Assembly (NCBI GenBank): GCA_023101885.1
Contig: JALPQD010000137.1
Span: forward strand, 5,074,041 to 5,138,040
Direction: 5' to 3'
Source of the DNA: Typhlomys cinereus
Taxonomy: Eukaryota; Chordata; Mammalia; Rodentia; Platacanthomyidae
DNA: 64,000 nucleotides
Below, piece after piece: positions 1 through 11,494 of the stretch; within the stretch, counting starts at the first letter, position 1, and each line of letters opens with the position of its first letter. The notes beneath the pieces were generated by a model. That model saw only the letters and a list, made by a program, of their open reading frames with translations. It did not search any database and had not been told where the DNA came from. Position numbers and translations under genes: made by a program.

Positions 1-1433
1 CATGTGACCAGTAAACTGTTTACCTTAGTGAAGACCTTGAGCTTTCCCCGTTGTCTAGTGACAGTGATTCTTACAAAACAGGTATTTGTTCACCTATGCG
101 TTAGGGAAAATTTCCTTCATCTTAAATGGAGAAACTGAGTCCACTTGGGGCATAGAGAAAAAGAAGAATTTTATTAAAACGTGTGTACATGGGCTAAACT
201 CCCTTGAATTTACCAGTGTTTTTCAAATTGCAGCATACTTTATATACCAAGATGAGAAGAGGCTGGGTAGCATAACAGTTCACAAGCAGGTTTACATTCC
301 CAATATTTACACCCAAGGTCAGTGTGGTTACCATAGTTCCCAGATGTAACCTCCCTCTTATCTCACAGCTGTGTGGAGTTCAGACATCTGGTGCTACCTA
401 GAGTGTTCTCTTGGAAGGTTGAAAGGGGAGGAGAAGCTGACTTCTCTCTCAGTTGCTTGCTTGGCTGGAGCTGTTTTTAACTCTTTTTCTGCATTAATGT
501 AACTTGTGCCTAGTTAAAAAAAAAGGCAGGGATTTAGCTACTCTCCATTCATTAAAGCAAATATTAGCCTAGCAACCTCTTTTCATGGGAGTAGGTAAAT
601 AAGGAGTTATTGTGAAAATTTTTATTGCACAATATTCAGGCGTTGACTTTGACTGGGAGCAATGATATGTGACAGAGATGTTCCAAGGGTGCTAGTGTCA
701 GGGTTAATGGGGGTTTAGCAGAGAGAAAGGGACCCCAATCTCGAGCTTCGCATCTGATGGGCTGGTAGGTATCCTGATGGTTCAGGAAGTGAACGGGTCT
801 CGGAGCGTCTGCAGTGATTTAACCCGGGTTTCCTGTTAAATGTGTTAGGAATGCTTGCTTCAAGCAACGCGCCACACTGAGCAGCCCAGATTGTTCATGA
901 GGAGTTTCTAGTGTGCCATTCGTCAGGGTCCTTCCCAGCCTTTAATACTGACCTTGGGAGGTGGAGACATGCTACACTGTCTGCGTAGGGAGAGAGTTGT
1001 TTCCAAGCATAGGAACTCCAGTCGGCCGAGGAATCTGCCAAATAATCAGCCACAATGTGTCTTTCACCCTCGCTACTAGTACTGAAGACCATAGCTTACA
1101 TTTTATCACCTAACATAGTGCACAGATGCGCTTTTATAATTAAGGAAAATTATTTTGTGTGAATGTAAAATAGTATCTAATATAGAATATAGTGGACAGT
1201 CATTAACTGGGCTATGTGTTAACTATGATTTTAATTAGAGGTCTTCTAGAAAATTGTTTTATATTTTCAATTGAAAAAAGTTTTTCAAAAATTCAAGTAA
1301 TTATCTTGCACCAGTGAAAAACCTGTATGGTCTTAAGTCATTGTTTTACCATTTAATCTCAAACCTACTTAGATGCTTAACGATTTAGAAAGACACAAAA
1401 AGTTTTCTTTTAAAAGATTTTAAATTTATTCAT
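1..1433. other. Unique non-coding sequence
   Basis: No recognisable repeat or gene. Open frames here are under 90 codons, have no protein-like features and no splice context. Base composition is ordinary, with AT-rich runs around 1130-1430. Confidence 0.5.
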
Positions 1434-1850
1434 TGTTGCAGTCAGCCTGCATGGTTGCTGATAAATGACCATCAAACCGCTTAAGGGAACAAGGGGTTTA
1501 TTTTCTTTCTGATAGTCTGGTAATAGTCTGTCCAGCTTGATGGGAGAGCATGCATTAACACCAGGGCTGAGGGAACTGGCCACACCATCTCTACATAATG
1601 GCTGAGAGAGGGATGATCCTTACTTGCCAGACCAGCATGTCTGGCCAATTGTACACAAGGATGCCAACTCTCTCAACCAGCTCTATGTGTTTTATTTCAG
1701 GGCCTAGTCCCACCCACCTGGTCCTTCCCCATCAGCCAGACAATCTCCTGCAGGTTTTCTCTGGGCTTAACTCAACCACTAATTCTCTACATATGTGCCC
1801 AGAGCTCAAACCCTTAATTGTCAAGTTGACACCTGTGCCCAACTATGACA
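1434..1850 (-). mobile_element. Solo LTR, MaLR-like, minus strand (copy 1 of an inverted pair)
   Basis: Read on the minus strand, this matches 7274-7694 over its whole length, roughly four bases in five by eye. It starts TGTCATAG. It carries an AATAAA with the text AATAAACCCCTTGTTCCC near its 3' end, followed by a TTATCAGCA-type terminus typical of rodent MaLR LTRs. No internal region is attached, so it is probably a solo LTR. An inverted repeat lies at 1622-1648. The family name is from recognition; the match between the two copies is seen directly. Confidence 0.65.
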
Positions 1851-1904
1851 TTCATTTTGTATTTTAGACTTTTTCAGCTGTGATTGTTAACATAATATGA
1901 ATCT

Positions 1905-2060
1905 AAAATCAAGCCCCCCACATGTATATACTGAATATAAATGCAAGTCATATGAGTGCATATGTACACTCACACATAAAGTATAAGGTATATAATACAC
2001 ATACATACATTTTCAATAGATTTTTTTCATGTTCCTTTTAGAAAGTGTGAGATTTTTTTT
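1905..2060. repeat. AT/CA-rich low-complexity stretch
   Basis: Alternating purine-pyrimidine sequence rich in ATATAC, ACATAC and TATATA, followed by a T run near 2052. No gene seen. Confidence 0.4.
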
Positions 2061-2231
2061 TTTTCGGATTCTGGGTTCAGATTTTCACAGTCTCAGAAGA
2101 AAGTGAGTAAAGTGATTCATAAGAATTTTAAGGTCAAAGGCTTATTTAGTCCAAGAGCAAGAAGCCACAGAGGACTTATTAGAAGCAAAGAGAACACAAC
2201 GAACAGCAAAGTTCCTTAGAAAGCCAGAAGA

Positions 2232-2523
2232 GGGGCTGAAGAGGTGGCTCAGGGGTTAAGCCTCTGCCTTGCTAGGTGGAAGGTCCTGAGTTCGGATCCT
2301 AGACACCACATATAGACGCCGGGCGGAAGCGGGGGCGGCCTGCGTTTCACAGGGCGGAGCCTGTGAATCCTGGGGCAGAGTAAATAAGGAGGAGGTGGAG
2401 GTGGTCCATGGTGTTTCCCGGATTTGTCCGTGGTTCTACATACACACACATATACATATATATACACACACACATACACATGCGCACACATGCATACACG
2501 CACAATTGAATAAATAAAAAAAT
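2232..2523 (+). mobile_element. B2-superfamily SINE, subfamily A, full length with 16-bp target-site duplication
   Basis: The tRNA-like head contains an A box (TGGCTCAGGGG, about 2245) and a B box around GAGTTCGGATCC. A GC-rich body follows (GCCGGGCGGAAGCGGGGG), then a CA/TA-rich segment and an A-rich end (AATTGAATAAATAAAAAA). It is flanked by perfect direct repeats TTAGAAAGCCAGAAGA at 2216-2231 and 2524-2539, which define the ends of the insertion. Compared with the copy at 23479 it lacks about 10 bp in the body. It would be transcribed by RNA polymerase III. The intact duplication suggests a fairly young insertion. Confidence 0.85.
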
Positions 2524-3002
2524 TTAGAAAGCCAGAAGAAATGTGACATGAGGTCATCAAGGATGTAATTGATAGTGAGAGTCAGGCATAACAAGGTGAA
2601 CTTTGACTTTGGTTTCTGAGAGTTCATCAGGACCTCTCTCCCACGGCCCAGGGGAGAGATTGTGAGTTAACCCGGCACCTCTGAGAAATTAACTGCATGA
2701 TGGCTTACAAGCATTTACAAGATTCGCCATACAAGAGGGTCAGCATTACTTGTACAACCCAGTGCTGGGAGTTGACTTCAAATGCTGAAGCCCAGTGAGG
2801 CTGGAAAACCTGTTTTCAAATAGCATTCCTCAATTAACCAGATTTTGTGTCTGAATTCTGAGGAAGTAACATAGACAACATCGCTGTTTAAAAGCTTCGG
2901 GCATTCAAATCTGTGTCTCCTGCGAAGCTGAAGGAAATCACCACATATCTTTGAGTGCATAGCAGTGGCTATGCCTGCTCAACACCCAGACTGTAGGAGA
3001 GA

Positions 3003-3125
3003 CTGGGGTCTGGAGAATTGGCTCAGGGGTTAAAGACTTTGCCTTGCAAAGCAGAAAGACCTGAGTTCAGATCCCAGATCTCATGTAAAGATGTGTGCAC
3101 ATAACTAACAGGTAAAAACTAAATA
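3003..3125 (+). mobile_element. 5' part of a B2-superfamily SINE (truncated or diverged)
   Basis: The head GGCTCAGGGGTTAAAGAC and the B box text CCTGAGTTCAGATCCCAG match the other SINE copies in the window. The body is short and diverges after about 3080, with no CA tail. It is probably an older 3'-deleted copy. Confidence 0.6.
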
Positions 3126-3294
3126 AGACTCTAGGATAGACTGAGTTACTGTGCATGAACAGAGAAAAATCTAACATAGTATACAGCAAAGGCATAGGAG
3201 ATGATGAAGTCGAGCCACAGCTTATAAGTTGTTCTGAGTCTTGAGCACTGTGGTCATTTTTAAAATTAATTAAGTAATTGGTTGATTAATTTGC

Positions 3295-3315
3295 ATGCTA
3301 GTATGCGTGTGTGCG

Positions 3316-3353
<38 letters not shown>

Positions 3354-3590
3354 GGAGGGCACTGTCTGTGCCTGTGGAGGCTCGGAGGTGACTTCAGGAA
3401 TCGTCCTGGATGTCTCTACTTCCTTACTCCTTTCCCTGCGGTTTCCCAGGCTCTGCCTTCCAGTACAGGAAATGCAGCCCCATTGCCATTTCTGTCTGGT
3501 GCTTTTGTGCGGGGTCTGGAACCAAACTCATATTCTGCTTGTGAGGCAGAGGCTGAGCCCCGAGCCTCTCTCCAGCATCCTGATGAGATG
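3295..3590 (-). mobile_element. B2-superfamily SINE, subfamily B, minus strand
   Basis: Read on the minus strand there is a diverged tRNA-like head (3540-3590), then a body with the TTCCTGTACTGGAAGGCAG-type text and a TG/CA microsatellite tail at about 3304-3351. The body matches the copies at 28322 and 32473 (subfamily B) better than those at 2232 and 23479. The open frames across this stretch are products of the repeat. Confidence 0.65.
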
Positions 3591-4032
3591 CGTATGAATG
3601 GAACACGGTTCAGTAACTTTCGGGGTTATGAACGCACAGGAGCATGTGATTCTATGAACTTTCCCTTGCTGCGGTTCTCAGATGCTTCTCATGATGAACA
3701 TATTGGATTTCTTAATCACAGAGAGTCCTGACACCTAGAATATTCTGATGTGGACAGGTGGAATCACCTTTCTGGGGCGTTTAGGACAGAAATGCATTTG
3801 CTTTCGTGTGACTGTTGTAAGGACGTCATGCAGGGCAGGTGACTTCCTCCTCTGCCCAGTCACACTTGTAAGGAAAAGCGAGACTTGGCTTCCTGTGGCC
3901 TGGGGACAGCAGCAGGAGGGGACAGGTCAGCCACGCCTCCCGCCGCAAGCAGTGGCTTTAACTGGACAGAAGGTCATCCACTGCAGATTTCAGTTCTGCT
4001 TTTGTTTCTCCATATTTGAGACACTCATTTGC

Positions 4033-4071
<39 letters not shown>

Positions 4072-4795
4072 TAGGATGTGATCTTGCTCCACGTGTGCAT
4101 GTGCACTTGTGCTCTGTGGCTCCACTTGCCTCCATGTCCCCAGCTCTGGGGTGACCAGCAAGCCCTGCGGCACCCGGGGTGTCCCTTGAGTGTCAGGGCC
4201 CGACCTTGGCGCTCCCGCTTCTAGGACAAGCACTCGACTGACTTGGCGTCTCCTCAGTCCCAACCTTGCTCATTTGCACAGAGATTCTTTTCATCCTCTC
4301 TTCTTTCTTCTTCTTCCATCGGATCCCTCCTACTCTGTCACTGGTGCTCACACCATCTCTGCCATCTCTGTCATCATTGCCTGCAAGCACATAAACAACA
4401 GTCACAAACCGCGCGGTGATGTCATTTTCGGACCCTGTCTGTCTGTGTGTGAGCACATGTGCTTTGCTTCTAAGGCTTTCCCATTGCAGGTCAGAGGCCA
4501 AGACAAAGGAGGCAGGAATCTGTGCTCACTGTCTTTCATGAACAATTTTAAGCAAGGTGTGTGGGATAAGCAGAAAGCAATCTGGGATCTAGGAATTTTG
4601 CCCTATGTTTGTTTTAATTGAACACCTTTGCGCTTCACATTGGATCTGTGTCCTGTTTCTTTAACAGAAAAGAATTGAGTTCCCATCAGTGGGTCTTGTT
4701 TGTTTGCTTGTTTTAGAATCTGCTAGTAAATGAAACTAAGTCCAAATTATCTAGATTTTTAATACCTTTAACTCACCTGTCTCTGATGGAATATA
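3591..4795. other. Mostly unique sequence with a (GA)n microsatellite at 4036-4068
   Basis: A pure GA run of about 33 bp sits at 4036-4068. Frames up to 143 codons occur around it (4190-4621), but they cover low-complexity and unremarkable sequence, lack recognisable domains and overlap frames on the other strand. No gene is called. Confidence 0.45.
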
Positions 4796-4855
4796 CTACA
4801 TCTGTCTACCTTGACAGAGTGGACACTACATCTGTCTGCCTCTGACAGAGTGGAC
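4796..4855. repeat. 30-bp tandem duplication
   Basis: ACTACATCTGTCTRCC..TGACAGAGTGGAC occurs twice in direct succession (4796-4825 and 4826-4855) with a few differences. It is a simple local duplication. Confidence 0.75.
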
Positions 4856-7273
4856 CATATTGCTAAGACATTTGAGACGACAAATTCCATCCACATTTTT
4901 CACATGACTGTTAGTTACTTCTGAATTTCAGTCAAATCCTAAATTTACTTTAGGTTTGACTTGCGCTTAGAAAAGAAAAGACAAGCTTTGGTGAGTCATC
5001 AAGCCCTTGCTTTGTAAACACTGGCTGGGCAGAACTTGCAATGTGCGTCCTTGGCCACCACGTGTTCTGTCAGCTGCCTAAGAAGAAAGGTTTGCATCAC
5101 ATCTTCTCACTCTCTAGAGGCAGGGATGGTCCCCATTTACCTCATGAACACTGTCCCATGAGAGCTCTACTAGACTTCTTAGCTGACCACGGGCCCTCCT
5201 GGTCCCCCAGCAATGCACCTGCAAACACGGCTTTGTCCGCAGCACACCTCTGTGGTGACGGTCGCCTCTTGACACTGTGTGAGAAGTGAGTGTTCTTTGG
5301 AGCCGGTACCGACAGTTGCCTCTCCTCCTGCTTTTTATTACATTGACAAAAGGGGAGACACAGCCAAAAATGTAGCTATTTTTAAAAGAGAGAGCAATTT
5401 ACTTAGAAAAAAAAGAGTAGTTTAAAACAGCTAGTTGGTTACACCCTAAAGGTTACACTTTGTCATAGATGTAGACTGTTCCCAAATATTTATAAAGATT
5501 TAGTAGGTATGTTTTAAAGATACCATTCCTTTTCAGTCTGGGTAATATGTGTTACTTTAAATCTTGATTTGCCCATTAGGCTTAATTAAATTAAAGTGAA
5601 ATTCCAAGACTAGTCAGTGAAACGGCTTTATAATGCTATGAAATACTTTCTTGCATTTGCTTATGTATAACTCAAATATTTTCTTGTATTTATTATGAAT
5701 ACAAAGAGGTGGGCAGAGACTATATTCACTGGATGGTTTCACGACAGACAAGTATTCGATGCATCATTAAGCATGTCCTTAACTAGGGCACATGTACACA
5801 ATGTAGATCTTACGTATAAGTAGCCAATGCAAATGAGCTAATGATGTATAAGATGGCTTTCAGGTTCATGTGCTAAGCTCTGCCTCAATCATTCCGCTGC
5901 TAATTAATTCATCAAGGTTGTCTAGGACACCTTACCTCACACTGCTTTGGACTTTGATTGCCAGGCTGATGTGTCAAGGGAAACCTTTGTTCAGAACCTC
6001 CTTGGGAGATACCAGGTCTTTGGAGGTCTACGGTTTGTGGACCAAGCATAGTGCGAACCAGGTCTGTAAATTTCAATGGACAAAGCAAAGCTGGAGCAGC
6101 AGGAGCCTGGGAGATGCCGGTCTCTCCGGCTGCCCGGCGTGTGGTGGGGAGTCCCTAGTGAAGGCTGATCCTAGGGCATGAGTCCCTTCTGGTCACTGTC
6201 ATCTAAGACATAAGGAGTGTAATCTAGAGCTCTTCTCCAGTGGGTGATTGACAGCGCGTTCATGGAACTAACTCATCATGCATCCCGTGGTGAGTCCTGT
6301 GATGAGAAACACATTGTGCACGGTGCATGGGAGATCCCACGTGACAACACACTCCACTGCAGTTCATGGCACACTCCTCGTTCCCTCCCTCCCCCCTGCC
6401 AGCTAATGGCTGGAGACTTACCCTTTGGCTGGAGCTATTCAAGCCCCTCAGGGAAGGCCTGGGATTGACTCGTGCACAGAAAAGACCTTCTTGAAGCAAC
6501 TGCTATCCCGTTAGTAAACCCAGCAGAGGTCGGGCGCGCTGTATTCTTGGGCTCACTGGGCTGGTCAAAGTCAGCTGGTAAATGGATCTGTGGTCGAAGA
6601 GGCATCTCAGTATTCATTATCATCACTTCTGCCTGTCAGTTGGCACGAATAGCCATTTTAATAAAGCCGTAGGGATATTTCATCAGTTCTCTGCTCGTGG
6701 GTTTTCTTGCTGTTGTGTGCTCTGGATGAGTTGAAGTAGCTCGCTTGGAACACTCGCCTGGTTCTTTGGGGTACCGTTGCTGAGACCTGTCCTGTGCGTA
6801 CACGGGCTGCTCGTGCCGTTGTGTGGGTCTGTAGGTCTCATTCTGCACCCGTCCTCCAGGTCATTTTAAGACAGGTAATCAGCCTCAGCTGTGTTGCTGC
6901 CAGATGAACTTGCCTATCGCCCTCCTAATTGCCTGGTTTCTGCGTTTCCAACATGCTGGAAGAAGGAAGGATAGAAAGCAAAATGTACAGGCTTCCCTCA
7001 GGGAATTTCCTTGGTTCCTGTTGTGCATGTGATCGGACTGCACAGATCTTCCAAGGTCATGAACATGTGTCTCAGAATGAGCTCAGAAGATCAACTTAGC
7101 AAGACCATGGCATCTACTTAGACATGCAGTGCCAAGGACAGACTGGTGGAGGTGCTGCCGGAGCTGGGCACTGGGGCTTCTGTCGTCCTGTGACTACGCA
7201 TGACTCTGGTAATGAATTCGGTGACATCCTTGAAGGTTTCTCTAATAGGGTATGCATTTCTACATATGTCATC
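4856..7273. other. Unique non-coding sequence
   Basis: Nothing recognisable with confidence. Frames of 60-103 codons (for example 5870-6181 plus) show no family resemblance. AT-rich stretches at 5340-5720 look like ordinary intergenic DNA. Confidence 0.45.
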
Positions 7274-7694
7274 TGTCATAGTCAGGCACAAATGTCAGCT
7301 TGACAGTTGAGGGTTTGAGCTCTGGGCACATTTGTAGAGTTAGTGGTTGAGTTAAGCCTAGAGCAAACCTGCAGAAGATTGCCTAGGAAATTGGGAAGGC
7401 CCAGCCCGTGGTGGGAGGGACTAGGCCCTGGAATAAAACATAGAGAACTGATTGAGAAAGTCAGCACCCTTGTGTACACTTGCCAGACATGCTGGTCTGG
7501 CAAGTAAGGATCATTCCTTTCTCGGCTGTTATGTAGAGAGGGTGTGGCTACATCCTTCGGCCCTGGTGTTGGTGCGTGCTCTCCTGTCAAGCTGGACGAT
7601 GAACTGTAACAGGACTATCGTAAGAAAATAAACCCCTTGTTCCCTGAAGCCATTTGATGGTGATTTATCAGCAGCCATGCAAACAAATTGCAAT
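7274..7694 (+). mobile_element. Solo LTR, MaLR-like, plus strand (copy 2 of an inverted pair)
   Basis: This is the same family as 1434-1850, in opposite orientation. It begins TGTCATAGTCAGGCAC and has AATAAACCCCTTGTTCCC at about 7627, close to its 3' end. The two copies share length (about 420 bp), order and an inverted repeat. Here the arms ACTTGCCAGAC and GTCTGGCAAGT (7478-7488, 7495-7505) are perfect with a 6-base spacer. No internal region is seen on either side. Confidence 0.65.
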
Positions 7695-8962
7695 ATCATC
7701 TTAGCTGTAAGTCTCGATGGTTGCAGAAGTCAGCCAGTGCTGCTAAGCGTATCGCCAGCGTGTCTGGATTGTTCACCTGGCATCCGTGGCTATGATCATA
7801 AATGAAGAGATGGGTTCCCAGCATTCCAACACATACCGTTGCTTGTCTCAGACAAGAAGAAACAGGCCTCCGAAAATATTCTGGGAGGACATTGGATACA
7901 AAGTAATCCTCTCTCAATTCGTTCCTCAGTGAACTGGGAGAACTGCCATTTTTAAACCAAAAGAAAAAAATCAGTAGGAAAGGCTTTCGATATAGATCCC
8001 AGATGTTCGGAAAGAGCATAAATCAAGAGCCAGTGATTTACTTGGAAGAAAATAATAGCAAGACAACTGAGGATCTATTTTAGGGCCACAAGTGGTCATT
8101 TTATGGGGGGTGCCACGGACATGATAGACGTGCATTCGGCCGGAGCTGCTAATTTTAGTCACTGAAGTCTAATTCTTGGGGAAGCAAAGAACACAAAAGA
8201 GGACTTTGAAGCATTTGTCCCATTTTTATGTAGAATGTAGACCCCAGTTCCGAGATTTTAATTAATTTATAATGTATTATGCTTACTTTAGAACATTTTA
8301 TGAAGTGTATTTGATGATTTCAAGGAATTTGTGGGTTCCCTGAGAACAAATGAATTAGTTTTACTTTCTTTAAACTAAATTTTGAGGCCAAGTAGAAAAA
8401 CCAAAGGCCCAAAACAGATGGGCTCTTTGGGGGTAAATAGCCAGAAGCCTATATTGGGGGACACTTTCTTCTCCTTCTCCTGTCCTGCGTGCACCCGTCC
8501 CCTGCTGGATTGTTTACAGCAGCGTCTCATCCCGGATTGGGGAAAAATCCAAGCTCCCTAATAAAATCTGTATGACTTCTCAAACTTTCCAGAAGACATT
8601 GCAGTAAGAAGCACAAAGCTTAAATTTAGCATCTTGTTGTAAATGCTGTTTGTAAGTGCTGAGTCACAGCAGTTGACACCTGGGTCCCCGTCCCTGATTT
8701 TCTTCTGGAACTGAAATTCCACACCATCCCCTCCTGTCCCTGGAGTCCACCCATCTACAAGGCTTCCTCAGTCCATCTGCTGCCTGCACTCAGGTTCCAT
8801 CACCCGTCCTATCACTTTCCCCACTACCAAAAGCAGTATCTTCAGATGTCTAGTTCTAGAACCTTCTCCTATACCTTTCATTCTCTGTGTGGTGAGCTCC
8901 TGGTTCACTTTTTAGGCAAAACATGAGGCCATAGTGGAAGGTGTGTGCCTTCCTACAATGTA
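7695..8962. other. Unique non-coding sequence
   Basis: No repeat family or gene recognised. Open frames reach about 107 codons (7696-8019 minus) without protein-like features. Confidence 0.45.
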
Positions 8963-8963
8963 T

Positions 8964-9048
<85 letters not shown>

Positions 9049-9320
9049 TCTTTCTTCTCTCTCTCTTTCTTTCTCTCTCTCTTTTTCTTTCTTTCTCTAT
9101 TCTTTCTCTCTCTCTTTCTTTCTCTCTTTCTTTCTCTCTCTCTCTCTTTCTTTCTCTTTCTTTCCTTTTCTTTCTTTCTTTCTTTCTTTTTCTTTCTTTC
9201 TTTCTTTTCCCTCCATCCCTCCCTTCCTCTCTCCCTGTCTCCCACCCTCTCTTCCTCTCTCCCTCCCTCTCTTCCTCCCTCACTCCCTCCCTCTCTCCCT
9301 CTTTCTCTATCTCTCTCTCC
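8963..9320. repeat. (CTTT)n / CT-rich pyrimidine tract
   Basis: Almost pure pyrimidine on the plus strand. A near-perfect CTTT run covers about 8963-9045, then mixed CTTT, CT, CCCT and CCTT blocks run to 9320, with only scattered A residues. It abuts a minus-strand B1, so it is probably the expanded A-rich tail of that SINE. Frames of 120-196 codons on both strands here are repeat translations, not genes. Long homopurine/homopyrimidine mirror tracts can adopt triplex (H-DNA) structure. Confidence 0.9.
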
Positions 9321-9515
9321 AGTAGAGTTACATCATTTAGGAAGCTCTCTGCTTCCTCACTGTGGATGAAATGTGACCGGTCACCCACCCTCCCGCCTCT
9401 AGGGTGGCCTTGAATGCCCCTCGTGGCCCAGGCTGACCTTGAGCTCATGAGAGGGCCTCCTACCTTAGCTTCTTGAGTGCTGGGATTACAGATATGCACC
9501 ACCTCATGGCCTGTT
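9321..9515 (-). mobile_element. B1 SINE, minus strand
   Basis: Read on the minus strand, the 7SL-derived 5' part is clear: GGTGGTGCATATCTGTAATC then CCCAGCACTC, with AGGTCAGCCTGGGCC further in. The well-matched part covers about 9395-9512. The sequence between it and the pyrimidine tract (9321-9394) is less certain and may be a diverged 3' end or intervening unique DNA. Confidence 0.75.
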
Positions 9516-9789
9516 GTGTGACCTAACAGTATGGCTTCTATTTACAACCCTCACAATAATGATCACTTTACCCTTTCTAAAGGAAGTCAGCATTTTAAAA
9601 CCAAACCAGTAGCCACAGAAATAAGGATATACCCCTCCCTGAATGTTTATGGTAGTTTCTCAGCCCAGAGTGGGTGATGAGCTATCACACGTTTTCTCTT
9701 GGGTGAATAATTGTGGTGACCTCACAGTGTTGTCAACATACGAGTTACAATGATTGTCATGAAATTTTCAAAACAGGAATTATACAGCA

Positions 9790-9935
9790 AGTAAATGTTT
9801 ATTCATTTATTATTTCTTTCCATCGCCATCATAATGTTTTGAGGAGACGCTGTGATTATACTGACCATCAGGTGAGAGATCAGCCAGGGAAGCTGATTGG
9901 TTTGTTTAAGGTGACACCATAAGGAAAAGAACCTG
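9790..9935 (-). mobile_element. Possible MIR relic, minus strand
   Basis: TTTATTCATTTATTATTTC near the start and GGTTTGTTTAAGGTGACACC near the end resemble the reverse complement of MIR (AACTTGCCCAAGGTCACAC region). It is strongly diverged and weakly supported. Confidence 0.35.
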
Positions 9936-10352
9936 GGAGGAGTCAGGCAGCTGAAGAGGAAGCATGCTTTGAACGCTGATGCTCGTCTTCCGGCCTCCTT
10001 CTCATTCCAGAGTGGGCAAGGCCATCGTCACGGAATACTCTCATCCACGCGAGCTGGCTACATGGTGCCTGCTACCAACAGACACTCAGCGTGCATTGAC
10101 TGTTCCCAGTGTGGTCCCCTCGAATGCCCTGCTCAGCGCTTACGATGCGTTACACATGTTTGCAGAACCACTGCCTCTTGTTCCCCCTCTTGTGCCTAAT
10201 CAGAGCAAGCAGAGACAAAATTACCACTGAAGATCTAGGTCGGGGGAGCTCGCCAGAGAGCAGCACCAATTTAGGAAAGAAACATGGTCACGTGACTGTG
10301 GACGGAGTCTTTGGAGCTGCAGTGACAGGTGCCCAGCATCCACTGAGGGACT
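9936..10352. other. Unique non-coding sequence
   Basis: Moderately GC-rich. Overlapping plus-strand frames of 76-139 codons occur in all three phases, which argues against any one being real. Nothing recognised. Confidence 0.4.
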
Positions 10353-10404
10353 CGGGTCAGGCTGGGATCGGGTCAGGCGGGATCATCGGGTCAGGCTGGG
10401 ATCA
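10353..10404. repeat. Short tandem repeat, GGGTCAGGCTGGGATC unit
   Basis: Three imperfect copies of a 16-20 bp unit in direct succession. Confidence 0.7.
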
Positions 10405-10504
10405 CTTGTGTTGCTTTGTTCCTGAGGAACCTCGGGTCTGGAAAGAGGGCGTCACCATCATCAATTATTACAGGGTTCTTAGTGGCGTGCTGACGTGTGT
10501 TTCA

Positions 10505-10748
10505 GACATAAGCAAAAGCCTAGTGTGATGGTGAATATTGATTGTCCACTTGGAAGGTTCTAGAGTCCCCTGGGAGGCAAGTGTGCAAGGGATCTAGAAT
10601 AGCTGAGCTGAAGCGACCAGCTACCTCACAGGGGACTCCCCACTAGAACGCACCTTACCCTGGCACTGCAAATCAGAAAGAACCCTTAATCCCACAAATT
10701 GCTTTTGCCATGGTATTTTTTGTGACCGCAGCAGAGAAGTAAACAATA
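10505..10748 (+). mobile_element. MaLR-like LTR, internally deleted
   Basis: It begins GTGATGGTGAATATTGATTG and ends with TTGCTTTTGCCATGGTATTT, which are the two ends of a common rodent MaLR LTR. The length is about 240 bp, against an expected 350-450, so the middle is missing. Class is assigned by recognition. Confidence 0.55.
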
Positions 10749-10829
10749 TGCTGTAAAATTGTTCCTATAGGTGACTTGTTCTGTGAAGAATGGAATTCAT
10801 CATCTCATCAAGGTCCTTTTGCAGACAGA

Positions 10830-10892
10830 GGGGGCGGGCACTGAGGGGTGGGCACTGAGGGGCGTGCACCGAGGAGCGGCACTGAGGGGTGT
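10830..10892. repeat. Short GC-rich tandem repeat, GGGCACTGAGGGGY unit
   Basis: Four imperfect copies of a 14-18 bp unit. Confidence 0.7.
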
Positions 10893-10983
10893 CAAGGACC
10901 GTCTCAAGCCACTCAAGAGATCCCCTCTTATGGCTTTCCTTGTCCTGTCACTTTCCCAAAGACCCCAAGTGCAGAGTTTGGTG

Positions 10984-11400
10984 GTTGATGGTTGGTTTCG
11001 GAGGTCGACTTGACACGTGGCAGGTGGGTCTTGGGCACGCCTATGAGGAATTATCTAGGTAAGGCAGCACCCTGTGTAAGGTTCCTTTACTGAAACTCCA
11101 CTGGACCCCTGCAGAGTCTGAAGCTTGTCTTAATGCATGATTGGCATGGGAAGTCCAGCCATTGTGGGCTAAGATGGACAGTGAGTTGACGCATTAGGTA
11201 GGTAGGCAGGTGGGGAGGTAGGCAGCATTAGTCCTGCCCTGAGGATGTAATGCAACCTGTTCCCCTCTCCTCTTGACGCTGACCGACTCTCCTGCCATGA
11301 TGGATTGTGGCCTGGAATTATGAGCTGCAGCGACTCTTCTCCCCTCACATTCTAGGTCAGATATTTCCTGCAGCCACAAATTAGGGGACTAAAACAGGTG
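10984..11400 (+). mobile_element. Diverged MaLR-like LTR, plus strand
   Basis: It starts GTTGATGGTTGG. Near its 3' end it has CTGCCATGATGGATTGTGGC followed by GAATTATGAGCTGCAGCG, matching the late part of the MaLR LTR family (GATGGACTGTACCCTCGAAC-type text). The AATAAA signal is degraded. Confidence 0.5.
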
Positions 11401-11494
11401 TTATTGAAACTACAGAAGAGGGTGGTCTCCATTCTCAGGTTTTATCCGAAGCCCAGGCGGCTTAAGGGGTGCATCTCTGGGCGTCTCTCTGAGC

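Noticed and set aside
2240..2310. tRNA-like sequence with A and B boxes
   Set aside because: It is the head of a SINE with target-site duplications, not a tRNA gene; no cloverleaf with a proper anticodon arm was recognised. The same applies to the other SINE heads.
3282..3731. 149-codon frame with a poly-Val/Cys start
   Set aside because: The start is the translated TG microsatellite and most of the rest is SINE sequence.
8912..9502. Long frames on both strands (up to 196 codons) rich in K/E/R or F/L/S
   Set aside because: They are translations of the CTTT/GAAA tract and the neighbouring B1.
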